DNA from: Bacteroidales bacterium
Lineage (GTDB): Bacteria; Bacteroidota; Bacteroidia; Bacteroidales; Muribaculaceae
Direction of reading: 5' to 3'
Assembly: GCA_004553485.1 (NCBI GenBank)
Contig: SFLG01000090.1
Span: 1 to 6,587 of the forward strand
Length of the DNA: 6,587 nt
Both the position numbers and the translations under genes were made by a program. Positions 1 through 5,163 of the stretch are shown in pieces (the first letter of the stretch is position 1; each line of letters begins with the position of its first letter). The notes under the pieces are model-generated. The model was given only the letters and a program-made list of their open reading frames with translations, ran no database searches and had not been told where the DNA came from.

Positions 1-49
1 ACCCCGCCACGCCGATGGTACTGCGAAAGTGGGAGAGTAGGTAACCGCC
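1..49 (+). rRNA. rrf: 5S ribosomal RNA, 3' end only (partial)
   Basis: The first bases match the conserved 3' third of bacterial 5S rRNA: GCCGATGGTACTGC at 11-24, followed by GTGGGAGAGTAGGT at 29-42. These are the loop E/helix IV region and the strand that closes back towards helix I. The 5' part of the gene lies before the window, so the exact 3' end (about 49-51) cannot be fixed by pairing with the 5' end. A strong intrinsic terminator follows within about 10 bases, as expected for the last gene of a 16S-23S-5S operon. Confidence 0.93.
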
Positions 50-59
50 CCTTTTCCAA

Positions 60-100
60 CCCGCCGGATCAGCCCAGCTGACCCGGCGGGTTTTGTTTTT
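60..100 (+). terminator. Intrinsic terminator of the rRNA operon
   Basis: CCCGCCGG (60-67) pairs with CCGGCGGG (83-90). After one A/C mismatch the stem continues as TCAGC (69-73) with GCTGA (77-81), leaving the loop CCA. The T-rich tract TTTTGTTTTT (91-100) follows directly. The 13-bp GC-rich stem just after the 5S end makes this a confident terminator. Confidence 0.93.
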
Positions 101-230
101 ATATCCCCGGCGCTCAAACGCCACAGGCCCCAATGCCCCCTGGCCTAACTCCCAACCGCCCAGGCCCGGCCATACCCCCACATCAAGCAAGAGGGCAAGC
201 CCCACCGCGGGGACGCGCTGAAACGGGTGC

Positions 231-250
231 AAAAACCGCAAGCGGTTTTT
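231..250. terminator. Perfect hairpin, possible bidirectional terminator
   Basis: AAAAACCGC (231-239) and GCGGTTTTT (242-250) are exact reverse complements with only AA between them. The RNA of either strand would form a short GC stem (with CAAG as the realistic loop) flanked by A and U runs, which is the layout of a bidirectional terminator. The GC part is only three to four pairs, so it would be weak. It could stop residual read-through from the rRNA operon, or be a remnant of a lost gene's terminator. Confidence 0.4.
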
Positions 251-401
251 CGCAGTAACAAAAAATTATGGCGGGCTGAATGAAGGGCTGACTGCCGGCG
301 GGGCAAGCGACAACGGTAACGCGCGCTGCTAAGGCACTGGGAGCCGTGGCCGAATGGGCGCGACCGAAGAGCTGGTCGGACGGCGGCGGTGAGACAAACC
401 C

Positions 402-430
402 TTTGGCTGGGTTGGTTGTTTTTTATTTTG
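402..430 (+). promoter_or_regulatory. Weak candidate promoter for nhaA
   Basis: TTTG at 402-405 could serve as a Bacteroidota -33 element and TTATTTTG at 423-430 as an imperfect -7 element (consensus TAnnTTTG). The 17-base spacing is shorter than the usual 19-21 and the -7 match is imperfect. It would give a leader of roughly 40 bases before the nhaA start. This is the best candidate seen in the intergenic region, but it is not firm. Confidence 0.28.
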
Positions 431-479
431 GACAATTTCGTTAACTGACGATTATAGACTAAACTGACAATTACTGACT

Positions 480-1838
480 ATGGCTGTTTTTTATACTGCT
501 CGAAAGACGCTGCAAAACTATATGAATGGCGGCACGGTGCTTTTGGCGGCGACGGTGCTGGCGCTGATTTGTTGCAATATCCCCTTTACACGGGGTATTT
601 ACGAGGCGCTTTGGTCGCACGAGGTTATCCTGCAGATTGGCGACTTCAACCTTTTCAGCCATCACGGCGAGCCGATGTCGGTGATGGCCTTCATCAACGA
701 CGCGCTGATGGCGGTGTTCTTCTTCACGGTGGGCCTCGAGATCAAGCGCGAGATACTGGTGGGTGAGCTGTCGAATGTGCGCAACGCCATGCTGCCTATT
801 ATCGCTGCCGTCGGCGGTATGCTTGTGCCGGTGACGATTTACTGGCTGATGGCCCACAACACCGAGTATGCCTACGGCATGGCCATCCCGATGGCTACGG
901 ATATCGCCTTCTCGCTGGGTGTGCTGTCGCTGCTGGGCAAGCGCGTGCCCATAGGCCTGATGGTCTTTCTGACCACCCTTGCAGTGGCCGACGATATTGG
1001 CGGTATTCTTGTGATAGCCCTGTTCTACAGCACCGACATCAGCGTTAACCTGCTGCTCGTCTCGGCCGGACTGCTCGTGCTGCTGTTCCTCGGCGGCAAA
1101 GCCGGTATCCAGTCCAAACTCTTCTACGGCTTCCTGGGCATAGGTGTGTGGTTCTGCTTCCTCAACGCCGGTATCCATCCCACAATAGCAGGCGTCCTCA
1201 TCGCCTTCTGCGTCCCGGCAAAGCCCCTGTACGCACCGGCAAAATATATCAAGAGCATCCGCCGCAACATCATGCACTTTGCAATGGAGGACGACGAGAA
1301 GCTGAACAAGAAGTCGATACTGAACAAAGACCAGATGAACTGGCTGAAAGAGATCGAGTCGTCGTCCGACAAGGTCATCTCGCCCCTGCAGGACATGGAA
1401 GACTCGCTGCACCCGCTTGTCAACTACCTTATCGTGCCCCTGTTCGCCTTCGCCAACGCCGGAATATTCTTCGGCGACATGGAGATAAGCCAGCTTTTCC
1501 ACGGCCTTGCGCCGTCTATCATAGTCTCGCTGGTATTGGGTAAGTTCCTGGGCATCTTCCTGTTCTCGTTGCTGACGATAAAGCTGAAATGGGCGCCGAT
1601 GCCCAATGGGTCAACCTGGGGCAGCCTGGCCTCCGTGTCGGTACTGGGCGGTATCGGCTTCACCGTCTCGCTGTTCATCGCGGGCCTGTCGTTTGGATCG
1701 GCCAATCCGGTGATGAGCGAGCTGCTCAACGATGCCAAGTTAGGCATCCTGGCCGGGTCGTTGCTGGCCGGTGTCCTCGGCTTTGTGCTCCTGCACTTTA
1801 CTCTGCCTAAGGGCAATGTCGCCGAAGACGACGAATGA
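480..1838 (+). CDS. nhaA: Na+/H+ antiporter NhaA
   Basis: This 452-residue inner-membrane protein exports Na+ (or Li+) in exchange for H+ and so controls cytoplasmic pH and sodium. Recognition rests on family motifs in the right order: VGLEIKRE (84-91), whose Glu residues correspond to E. coli E78/E82; ATDIAF (139-144), the unwound TM IV segment with the T132-D133 equivalent; ADDIGG (170-175), where D171-D172 match the ion-binding pair D163-D164; LFAFANAG (321-328); LGKFLG (353-358), with K355 matching K300; and GGIGFTVSLFIA (390-401). The family has 12 membrane helices. It is about 60 residues longer than E. coli NhaA (388), mostly because of a hydrophilic, charged insert at about 255-310 between LIAFCVPAKPL and HPLVNYLIVPLFAF. 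The ATG at 480 gives an N-terminus of normal family length. No Shine-Dalgarno sequence precedes it, as is usual in Bacteroidota. It is followed 57 bases later by ybaK with no visible terminator between them, so some read-through is possible. Confidence 0.96.
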   Translation: MAVFYTARKTLQNYMNGGTVLLAATVLALICCNIPFTRGIYEALWSHEVILQIGDFNLFSHHGEPMSVMAFINDALMAVFFFTVGLEIKREILVGELSNVRNAMLPIIAAVGGMLVPVTIYWLMAHNTEYAYGMAIPMATDIAFSLGVLSLLGKRVPIGLMVFLTTLAVADDIGGILVIALFYSTDISVNLLLVSAGLLVLLFLGGKAGIQSKLFYGFLGIGVWFCFLNAGIHPTIAGVLIAFCVPAKPLYAPAKYIKSIRRNIMHFAMEDDEKLNKKSILNKDQMNWLKEIESSSDKVISPLQDMEDSLHPLVNYLIVPLFAFANAGIFFGDMEISQLFHGLAPSIIVSLVLGKFLGIFLFSLLTIKLKWAPMPNGSTWGSLASVSVLGGIGFTVSLFIAGLSFGSANPVMSELLNDAKLGILAGSLLAGVLGFVLLHFTLPKGNVAEDDE

Positions 1839-1848
1839 GCCGCGCGAA

Positions 1849-1880
1849 ATTGGCCGGAATGTAATTATTTGCTATTTTTG
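1849..1880 (+). promoter_or_regulatory. Bacteroidota-type promoter for the ybaK-aroC-radical SAM unit
   Basis: TATTTTTG at 1873-1880 is a full match to the -7 consensus TAnnTTTG. ATTG at 1849-1852 supplies the -33 element with a 20-base spacer, inside the preferred 19-21 range. The expected transcription start is about 1886-1888, only 8-10 bases before the ATG at 1896, so the first mRNA of this unit would be nearly leaderless. Confidence 0.75.
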
Positions 1881-1895
1881 CAAAAAATCAACCGA

Positions 1896-2399
1896 ATGGC
1901 AAAAGATAAGAAAGCGGGCAAAGGAGTCGCAAAGACCAATGCCGTGCGCCTGTTGGAGAAGGCGGGCGTGCAGTTCGTGCTGCACGAGTACCCCGTCGAC
2001 GAGAACCACCTTGAGGCGCAGCACGTCGCCGACGAGCTGGGCCAGGACATAAACCGTGTCTTCAAAACCATCGTGCTCAAGGGCGAGCGCACCGGCCACT
2101 TTGTCTGCGTCGTCCCCGGCAACAGCGAGATTGACCTGAAAAAGGCGGCCCACGCCGCCGGCGACAAGAAGGTCGACCTCATCCCCGTCAAGGAGCTGCT
2201 CGGTCTCACCGGCTACATCCGCGGCGGCTGCTCGCCCGTGGGGATGAAAAAGCCCTTCCCCACCTTCTTCCATGTCACGGCGCCCTACTTCGACACCATC
2301 TTTGTCAGCGCCGGACAGCGCGGTCTGCAGATGGAGGTCAACCCACAGGCCCTCATCGGCTACGTCGGCGCCACCGTGTGCGACCTCACAAAAGAATAA
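1896..2399 (+). CDS. ybaK: Cys-tRNA(Pro) deacylase, YbaK/EbsC family
   Basis: This 167-residue cytoplasmic enzyme belongs to the YbaK family, which hydrolyses cysteine mischarged onto tRNA-Pro by prolyl-tRNA synthetase. The alignment with E. coli YbaK is recognisable end to end: NAVRLLEKAGVQFVLHEY (15-32), INRVFKTIVLKG (52-63) with K57 at the position of the essential lysine, the EIDLKKAAHAAGDKKVDL segment (78-95), TGYIRGGCSPVGMKKPFPT (105-123) with the GxxP-type substrate loop, and FVSAGQRGLQMEV (136-148). Length is normal for the family. The ATG at 1896 is chosen over the upstream in-frame TTG at 1869 because that codon lies in the promoter -7 region and the family begins near here. It probably forms an operon with aroC and the radical SAM gene. 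The functional link to aroC is not obvious. Confidence 0.93.
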   Translation: MAKDKKAGKGVAKTNAVRLLEKAGVQFVLHEYPVDENHLEAQHVADELGQDINRVFKTIVLKGERTGHFVCVVPGNSEIDLKKAAHAAGDKKVDLIPVKELLGLTGYIRGGCSPVGMKKPFPTFFHVTAPYFDTIFVSAGQRGLQMEVNPQALIGYVGATVCDLTKE

Positions 2400-2465
2400 C
2401 TTACAGCGACAGACCATCTTACGGCGAAATACCAACACTTACAGCGACAGACTAACTTACGGCGA
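2399..2465 (+). repeat. Two 29-bp direct repeats holding four copies of CTTAC(A/G)GCGA
   Basis: The gap between ybaK and aroC consists almost entirely of two copies of a 29-bp unit (2399-2427 and 2437-2465), identical at 27 of 29 positions and offset by 38 bases. Each unit holds two copies of the decamer CTTAC[A/G]GCGA, giving four in all at 2400-2409, 2418-2427, 2438-2447 and 2456-2465. They alternate as A, G, A, G at the variable base, with start-to-start spacing of 18, 20 and 18. The first copy starts one base after the ybaK stop and the last ends one base before the aroC ATG. Spacing near two helical turns suggests a protein-binding array, but a leader RNA element or a neutral tandem duplication is also possible. 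Confidence 0.85.
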
Positions 2466-2466
2466 T

Positions 2467-3510
2467 ATGGCGGCATCGAACACATTTGGAACGTTATTCA
2501 CCCTGACCTCCTTTGGCGAGAGCCACGGCCCGGCAATCGGCGGCGTGGTGGACGGCATGCCCGCCGGGGTGCTGATTGACGAGCAGTTTCTGCAGGCCGA
2601 GCTTGACCGGCGTCGCCCGGGAACGTCCGAGCTGACGACACAGCGCAGCGAGGCCGACCGCGTGCGCATCCTCTCGGGCGTGTTCGAGGGTGTCTCCACC
2701 GGCGCCCCGATCGGCTTTGTCATCGACAACACCTCGCAGCGCTCGGCCGACTACGAGAATATGCGCCACGTCTTTCGTCCCGGCCACGCCGACTACACAT
2801 ATTATAATAAGTACGGCATCCGCGACCACCGCGGGGGAGGCCGGTCGTCGGCCCGCGAGACGGCGGTGCGCGTGGCAGGCGGCGCCTTTGCCAAGATGGC
2901 ACTCAAGACCGCCGGGATAACCGTCGAGGCGTGGGCTTCGCAGATCGGCACCGCCGTGCGCGAAGGGCAGGGGCCCCTGACCGACGAGATGCGCCGTCAG
3001 ATTTTGGAGGCACGCGGCCAGGGCGACACCCTCGGCGGCATCGTCTCGTGCCGCATCGATGGCTGCCCCGCCGGACTGGGCGACCCCGTCTACGGCAAAC
3101 TTTCGGCCCGGCTGGCCTCGGCGATGCTGAGCATCAACGCCGCCCACGGGTTTGACTACGGCATGGGCTTTGCCGGAGCTGCCCGGCGCGGCAGCGAAGT
3201 CGTCGACAACTGGGAGCCCTGTGCCGTCGACCCGCGCGGGATAAGGGCTGTCGCCAACAATTCGGGCGGCATCCAGGGAGGCATCTCCAACGGCGAGCCT
3301 ATCGAGTTTCGTGTCGCCTTCAAGCCCGTTGCGACATTGCTGCAGGACGTCGCCACCGTCGACGACAACGGCGAGGCCACCGTGCTGCATGCCCGCGGCC
3401 GTCACGACCCGTGCGTGGTTCCCCGCGCCATCCCCGTTGTGGAGGCCATGGCGGCGATGGTGGTGTTGGACGCTTGGCTGCTGAACCGCACCTCGCGCAT
3501 CGTCCCGTAA
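2467..3510 (+). CDS. aroC: Chorismate synthase
   Basis: This 347-residue enzyme converts 5-enolpyruvylshikimate-3-phosphate to chorismate, the last step of the shikimate pathway, using reduced FMN. All three family signatures are visible: TSFGESHGPAIGGVVDGMPAG (14-34); the long FMN and substrate block around FRPGHADYTYYNKYGIRDHRGGGRSSARETAVRVAGGAFAK (103-143), with the two Arg and Ser residues of GRSSARET; and the C-terminal GRHDPCVVPRAIPVVEAMAAMVVLD (311-335). The frame is open upstream into ybaK, but the family begins with NTFG close to the N-terminus, so the ATG at 2467 (MAASNTFG) is the natural start. Length matches the family. No Shine-Dalgarno sequence is present. Instead the start codon directly follows the fourth copy of the decamer repeat. 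The next gene starts 14 bases after the stop, which implies cotranscription. Confidence 0.97.
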   Translation: MAASNTFGTLFTLTSFGESHGPAIGGVVDGMPAGVLIDEQFLQAELDRRRPGTSELTTQRSEADRVRILSGVFEGVSTGAPIGFVIDNTSQRSADYENMRHVFRPGHADYTYYNKYGIRDHRGGGRSSARETAVRVAGGAFAKMALKTAGITVEAWASQIGTAVREGQGPLTDEMRRQILEARGQGDTLGGIVSCRIDGCPAGLGDPVYGKLSARLASAMLSINAAHGFDYGMGFAGAARRGSEVVDNWEPCAVDPRGIRAVANNSGGIQGGISNGEPIEFRVAFKPVATLLQDVATVDDNGEATVLHARGRHDPCVVPRAIPVVEAMAAMVVLDAWLLNRTSRIVP

Positions 3511-3524
3511 CACACTCCCCGACC

Positions 3525-4499
3525 ATGGATGGCCTGTACAGGGACTACGGACAGTACCTTGCCGAGCGCTTCGAGGGCAAGGTGCAGAAAATCAGCATCA
3601 ACGCCGGCAACAGCTGCCCCAACCGCGACGGCACGATAGGTCGCGGCGGATGTCTGTACTGCAACAACGCCGCCTTTGTCCCCGGCTACGTCGAGGCCTC
3701 GGAGCCCGTCGCCCGACAGCTCGAAAAGGGAATAGCCTTCTTTGCCCGCAAATACCCGACGATGCGCTACCTGGCGTATTTCCAGGCCAATACCTCCACC
3801 AACACCTCGGCCGAACGGTTCATCAGACAGGTCGAAGAGGCCACCCGCGTCGACGGCGTGGCCGGAATTGTCGTGGGCACGCGGCCCGACTGCGTGTCCG
3901 ACGCCCTGCTCGACCGCCTGGCGGCCATCAACGGCGCATCAATGCCCGTGATAATGGAATATGGCGCCGAGAGCTCGCACGACGCCACCCTGTCGCTGAT
4001 AAACCGCGGCCACCGCTGGAGCGACACCGTCCGCGCCGTGCAGGCCACGGCGCAGAGGGGGATGGACGCCGGCCTGCATCTTATCATGGGTCTGCCCGGC
4101 GAGGACGAGGCGATGATGATGCAGACCATTGACCGCGTGGATGCCCTGCCCGTGTCGAGTGTGAAGCTGCACCAGCTGCAGATAATCGACGGGACGGCCC
4201 TGGCGCGGCTGTACGCACGGCAACAGAGCGGCGAGGCGATCGACTTTCCACCGATAACAGTCTTTGGCTTAGACGAGTACGTCGACCTGTGCGTGCGCAT
4301 TGTGCGGCGGTTGCGGCCCGACATCGCCATAGACCGGTTTGTGTCGTCGTCGCCGGCGTCGATGCTCGTCGCCCCCCGCTGGGGCCTCAAAAACCACGAG
4401 TTTACGGCCCTTGTGCGGGCCCGGCTGGCCAAAGAAGGCGCCATGCAGGGCCAAAACCGGTGCCAAATGTATGGAAAAGACGAAAATAGAGCCGAATAG
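3525..4499 (+). CDS. Radical SAM protein, TIGR01212/YhcC family
   Basis: This 324-residue protein has the iron-sulphur cluster motif of the TIGR01212 family (E. coli YhcC, B. subtilis YtqA): CPNRDGTIGRGGCLYC, with Cys 31, 43 and 46, i.e. C-x11-C-x2-C rather than the classic C-x3-C-x2-C. Further family blocks follow in order: YFQANTSTNT (85-94), GTRPDC (118-123), EYGAES (145-150), LHLIMGLPGE (184-193), VKLHQLQI (213-220) and WGLKNHEF (286-293). The C-terminal third is the radical SAM C-terminal extension of this family. It should be a cytosolic [4Fe-4S] enzyme that cleaves S-adenosylmethionine. Its substrate is not known to me. The ATG at 3525 sits 14 bases after the aroC stop and puts the first cysteine at the usual distance. 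Length is slightly above E. coli YhcC (about 309). It is the last gene of the likely ybaK-aroC unit. Confidence 0.93.
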   Translation: MDGLYRDYGQYLAERFEGKVQKISINAGNSCPNRDGTIGRGGCLYCNNAAFVPGYVEASEPVARQLEKGIAFFARKYPTMRYLAYFQANTSTNTSAERFIRQVEEATRVDGVAGIVVGTRPDCVSDALLDRLAAINGASMPVIMEYGAESSHDATLSLINRGHRWSDTVRAVQATAQRGMDAGLHLIMGLPGEDEAMMMQTIDRVDALPVSSVKLHQLQIIDGTALARLYARQQSGEAIDFPPITVFGLDEYVDLCVRIVRRLRPDIAIDRFVSSSPASMLVAPRWGLKNHEFTALVRARLAKEGAMQGQNRCQMYGKDENRAE

Positions 4500-4509
4500 A
4501 GCCGAATAG
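4490..4509 (+). repeat. 10-bp tandem duplication across a stop codon
   Basis: AGCCGAATAG occurs twice in tandem (4490-4499 and 4500-4509). The first copy contains the final Ala and Glu codons and the stop TAG of the radical SAM gene. The second copy is untranslated. It looks like a recent slippage duplication with no coding effect. Confidence 0.8.
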
Positions 4510-4534
4510 TGCGGATTATAAGGCTGTTTTTTTT
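4500..4534 (+). terminator. Weak possible terminator after the radical SAM gene
   Basis: AGCC (4500-4503) can pair with GGCT (4522-4525), followed by G and a run of eight T (4527-4534). The stem is short and its interior pairs poorly, so this is a weak candidate. The long T-run and the fresh promoter just downstream for rpsU make a transcript end here plausible. Confidence 0.3.
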
Positions 4535-4542
4535 ACAAATAT

Positions 4543-4573
4543 TTTGCGGATAATAAATTAGTTTGTAACTTTG
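4543..4573 (+). promoter_or_regulatory. Consensus Bacteroidota promoter of rpsU
   Basis: TTTG (4543-4546), a 19-base spacer and TAACTTTG (4566-4573) match both elements of the Bacteroidota primary sigma factor consensus exactly. Transcription should start near 4580, giving a leader of about 73 bases before rpsU. A strong promoter suits a ribosomal protein gene. Confidence 0.87.
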
Positions 4574-4584
4574 CACCGCTTATC

Positions 4585-4608
4585 GGGCTGCGGGTCGACC
4601 TGCTGCCC
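4585..4608 (+). promoter_or_regulatory. Stable hairpin at the 5' end of the rpsU leader
   Basis: GGGC (4585-4588) pairs with GCCC (4605-4608). After a T/T mismatch, GCGGG (4590-4594) pairs with CCTGC (4599-4603, one G-U pair) around a TCGA tetraloop. It is GC-rich in an otherwise AT-rich leader and begins within about 5 bases of the predicted transcription start. There is no T-run after it, so it is not a terminator. It could stabilise the mRNA or be a site for feedback control by a ribosomal protein. I could not assign it to a named RNA family. Confidence 0.6.
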
Positions 4609-4653
4609 TACTTTCAATGTCAATAATAAAAACAATAAAACTAATAATCAAAA

Positions 4654-4845
4654 ATGATCATCGTACAAGTTAAAGAAGGCGAGAACATCGAGCGCGCTCT
4701 CAAAAAATTCAAACGTAAATTTGAAAAAACCGGTATCACCAAAGAACTGCGTGCCCGCCAGGCATTCCAGAAGCCTTCAGTCACCAACCGCAAGAAGATG
4801 ATGAAGGCCGTCTACGTGCAGCACCTGCGCAACGTCGAGGAATAA
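4654..4845 (+). CDS. rpsU: 30S ribosomal protein S21 (bS21)
   Basis: This 63-residue protein is bS21, a small-subunit protein bound on the platform near the 3' end of 16S rRNA. The sequence is family-typical: MIIVQVKEGENIERALKKFKRKFEKTG at the N-terminus, then KELRARQAFQKPS and a basic C-terminal half ending VQHLRNVEE. Length is normal for Bacteroidota. In this phylum, bS21 with bS18 and bS6 helps to mask the anti-Shine-Dalgarno sequence. In some members rpsU itself carries a strong Shine-Dalgarno sequence as part of an autoregulatory loop. Here the 30 bases before the ATG are almost only A and T with no GGAGG-like run, so that form of control is not visible. The gene stands alone, with its own promoter and terminator. 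Confidence 0.96.
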   Translation: MIIVQVKEGENIERALKKFKRKFEKTGITKELRARQAFQKPSVTNRKKMMKAVYVQHLRNVEE

Positions 4846-4865
4846 TCGACCCTTCACCAACTTGT

Positions 4866-4903
4866 AAAAGGCGCCATCTCCCGTCGGGAGGCGGCGCCTT
4901 TTG
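4866..4903 (+). terminator. Strong intrinsic terminator of rpsU
   Basis: AAAAGGCGCC (4866-4875) pairs with GGCGCCTTTT (4893-4902). An A/C mismatch and a T-G pair lead into CTCCC (4878-4882) with GGGAG (4886-4890), loop GTC. Stem length, GC content and the T-run give high confidence. The flanking A-run means it could also work on the other strand. Confidence 0.92.
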
Positions 4904-4951
4904 CCACTTTCGGGTGAGGAAAATCCGCCCAAAATTTGGGTCCGGATATTG

Positions 4952-4995
4952 CGAGTTTTTCGTTACGAGTTTTTCGTTACGTAAAACGCGTAACG
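4952..4995. repeat. Tandem 14-mers overlapping an inverted repeat
   Basis: CGAGTTTTTCGTTA is repeated exactly at 4952-4965 and 4966-4979. The second copy runs into CGTTACG (4975-4981), whose reverse complement CGTAACG stands at 4989-4995. The CGTTA motif thus appears twice forward and once inverted in 44 bases, followed by a partial match GCGTAATG at 5002-5009. Confidence 0.75.
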
Positions 4996-5092
4996 TAATT
5001 TGCGTAATGAAAGTGAAAGGTGGGATGGTTGAGAGAAAAATATTAACGAAAAAATAATTTGTGGGATGCGAGGATATTGCGGGAAATTTCGC

Positions 5093-5100
5093 TACCTTTG
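5093..5100 (+). promoter_or_regulatory. Promoter -7 element for the secreted-protein gene
   Basis: TACCTTTG is an exact match to TAnnTTTG, 63 bases before the ATG. No TTTG or TTG lies at the right distance upstream for a -33 element (ATTG at 5076-5079 is too close), so activity may be low or depend on an activator binding the repeats upstream. Start of transcription would be near 5107, with a leader of about 57 bases ending in the AT-rich stretch before the start codon. Confidence 0.6.
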
Positions 5101-5163
5101 CAGTGGAAAAAGTACAATTTCTTATCGTGCTGAAAATCAACTGTTAACCAATAAATAAATTCT

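Larger units (their letters stand above)
101..479. other. Intergenic region with no convincing gene
   Basis: This stretch between the rRNA terminator and nhaA has no credible coding sequence. An open frame on the minus strand (145-435) is rich in Arg, Ser and Cys, resembles no family I know, and looks like chance openness in GC-rich DNA. The only clear structure is the perfect hairpin at 231-250. Towards the right end the base composition becomes AT-rich and probably holds the nhaA promoter and leader. No tRNA, insertion sequence or CRISPR repeat was seen. Confidence 0.6.
4904..5163 (+). promoter_or_regulatory. Repeat-rich upstream region of the secreted-protein gene
   Basis: There is no gene here. 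From left to right it holds an odd palindrome CCCAAAATTTGGG (4928-4940); a tandem pair of the 14-mer CGAGTTTTTCGTTA (4952-4965 and 4966-4979); an inverted repeat CGTTACG (4975-4981) / CGTAACG (4989-4995) with 7 bases between; an AT-rich stretch; and the candidate promoter -7 element at 5093-5100. The density of dyads and repeats within 70 bases suggests operator sites, but no regulator gene lies nearby. Confidence 0.5.

Noticed and set aside
331..395. tRNA-like string (GCCGTGGCCGAATGGGC) in the post-rRNA spacer
   Set aside because: No matching acceptor stem, anticodon arm or TTCRA T-loop could be found around it.
145..435. Minus-strand open frame of 96 codons in the post-rRNA spacer
   Set aside because: The composition is biased to Arg, Ser, Cys and Trp, it starts in the AT-rich nhaA leader, and it has no recognisable family or promoter.
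471..1502. Long open frame on the minus strand opposite nhaA (343 codons)
   Set aside because: It is the antisense shadow of nhaA: rich in His, Gln and Arg, without family features, and the plus-strand frame is a clear NhaA.
2399..2465. CRISPR-like array before aroC
   Set aside because: Units of 10-29 bases with no unique spacers of regular length and no cas genes. It is a short tandem repeat.
2494..3513. Long open frame on the minus strand opposite aroC (339 codons)
   Set aside because: It is openness caused by GC-rich third positions. The plus strand carries all chorismate synthase signatures and the antisense product resembles nothing.
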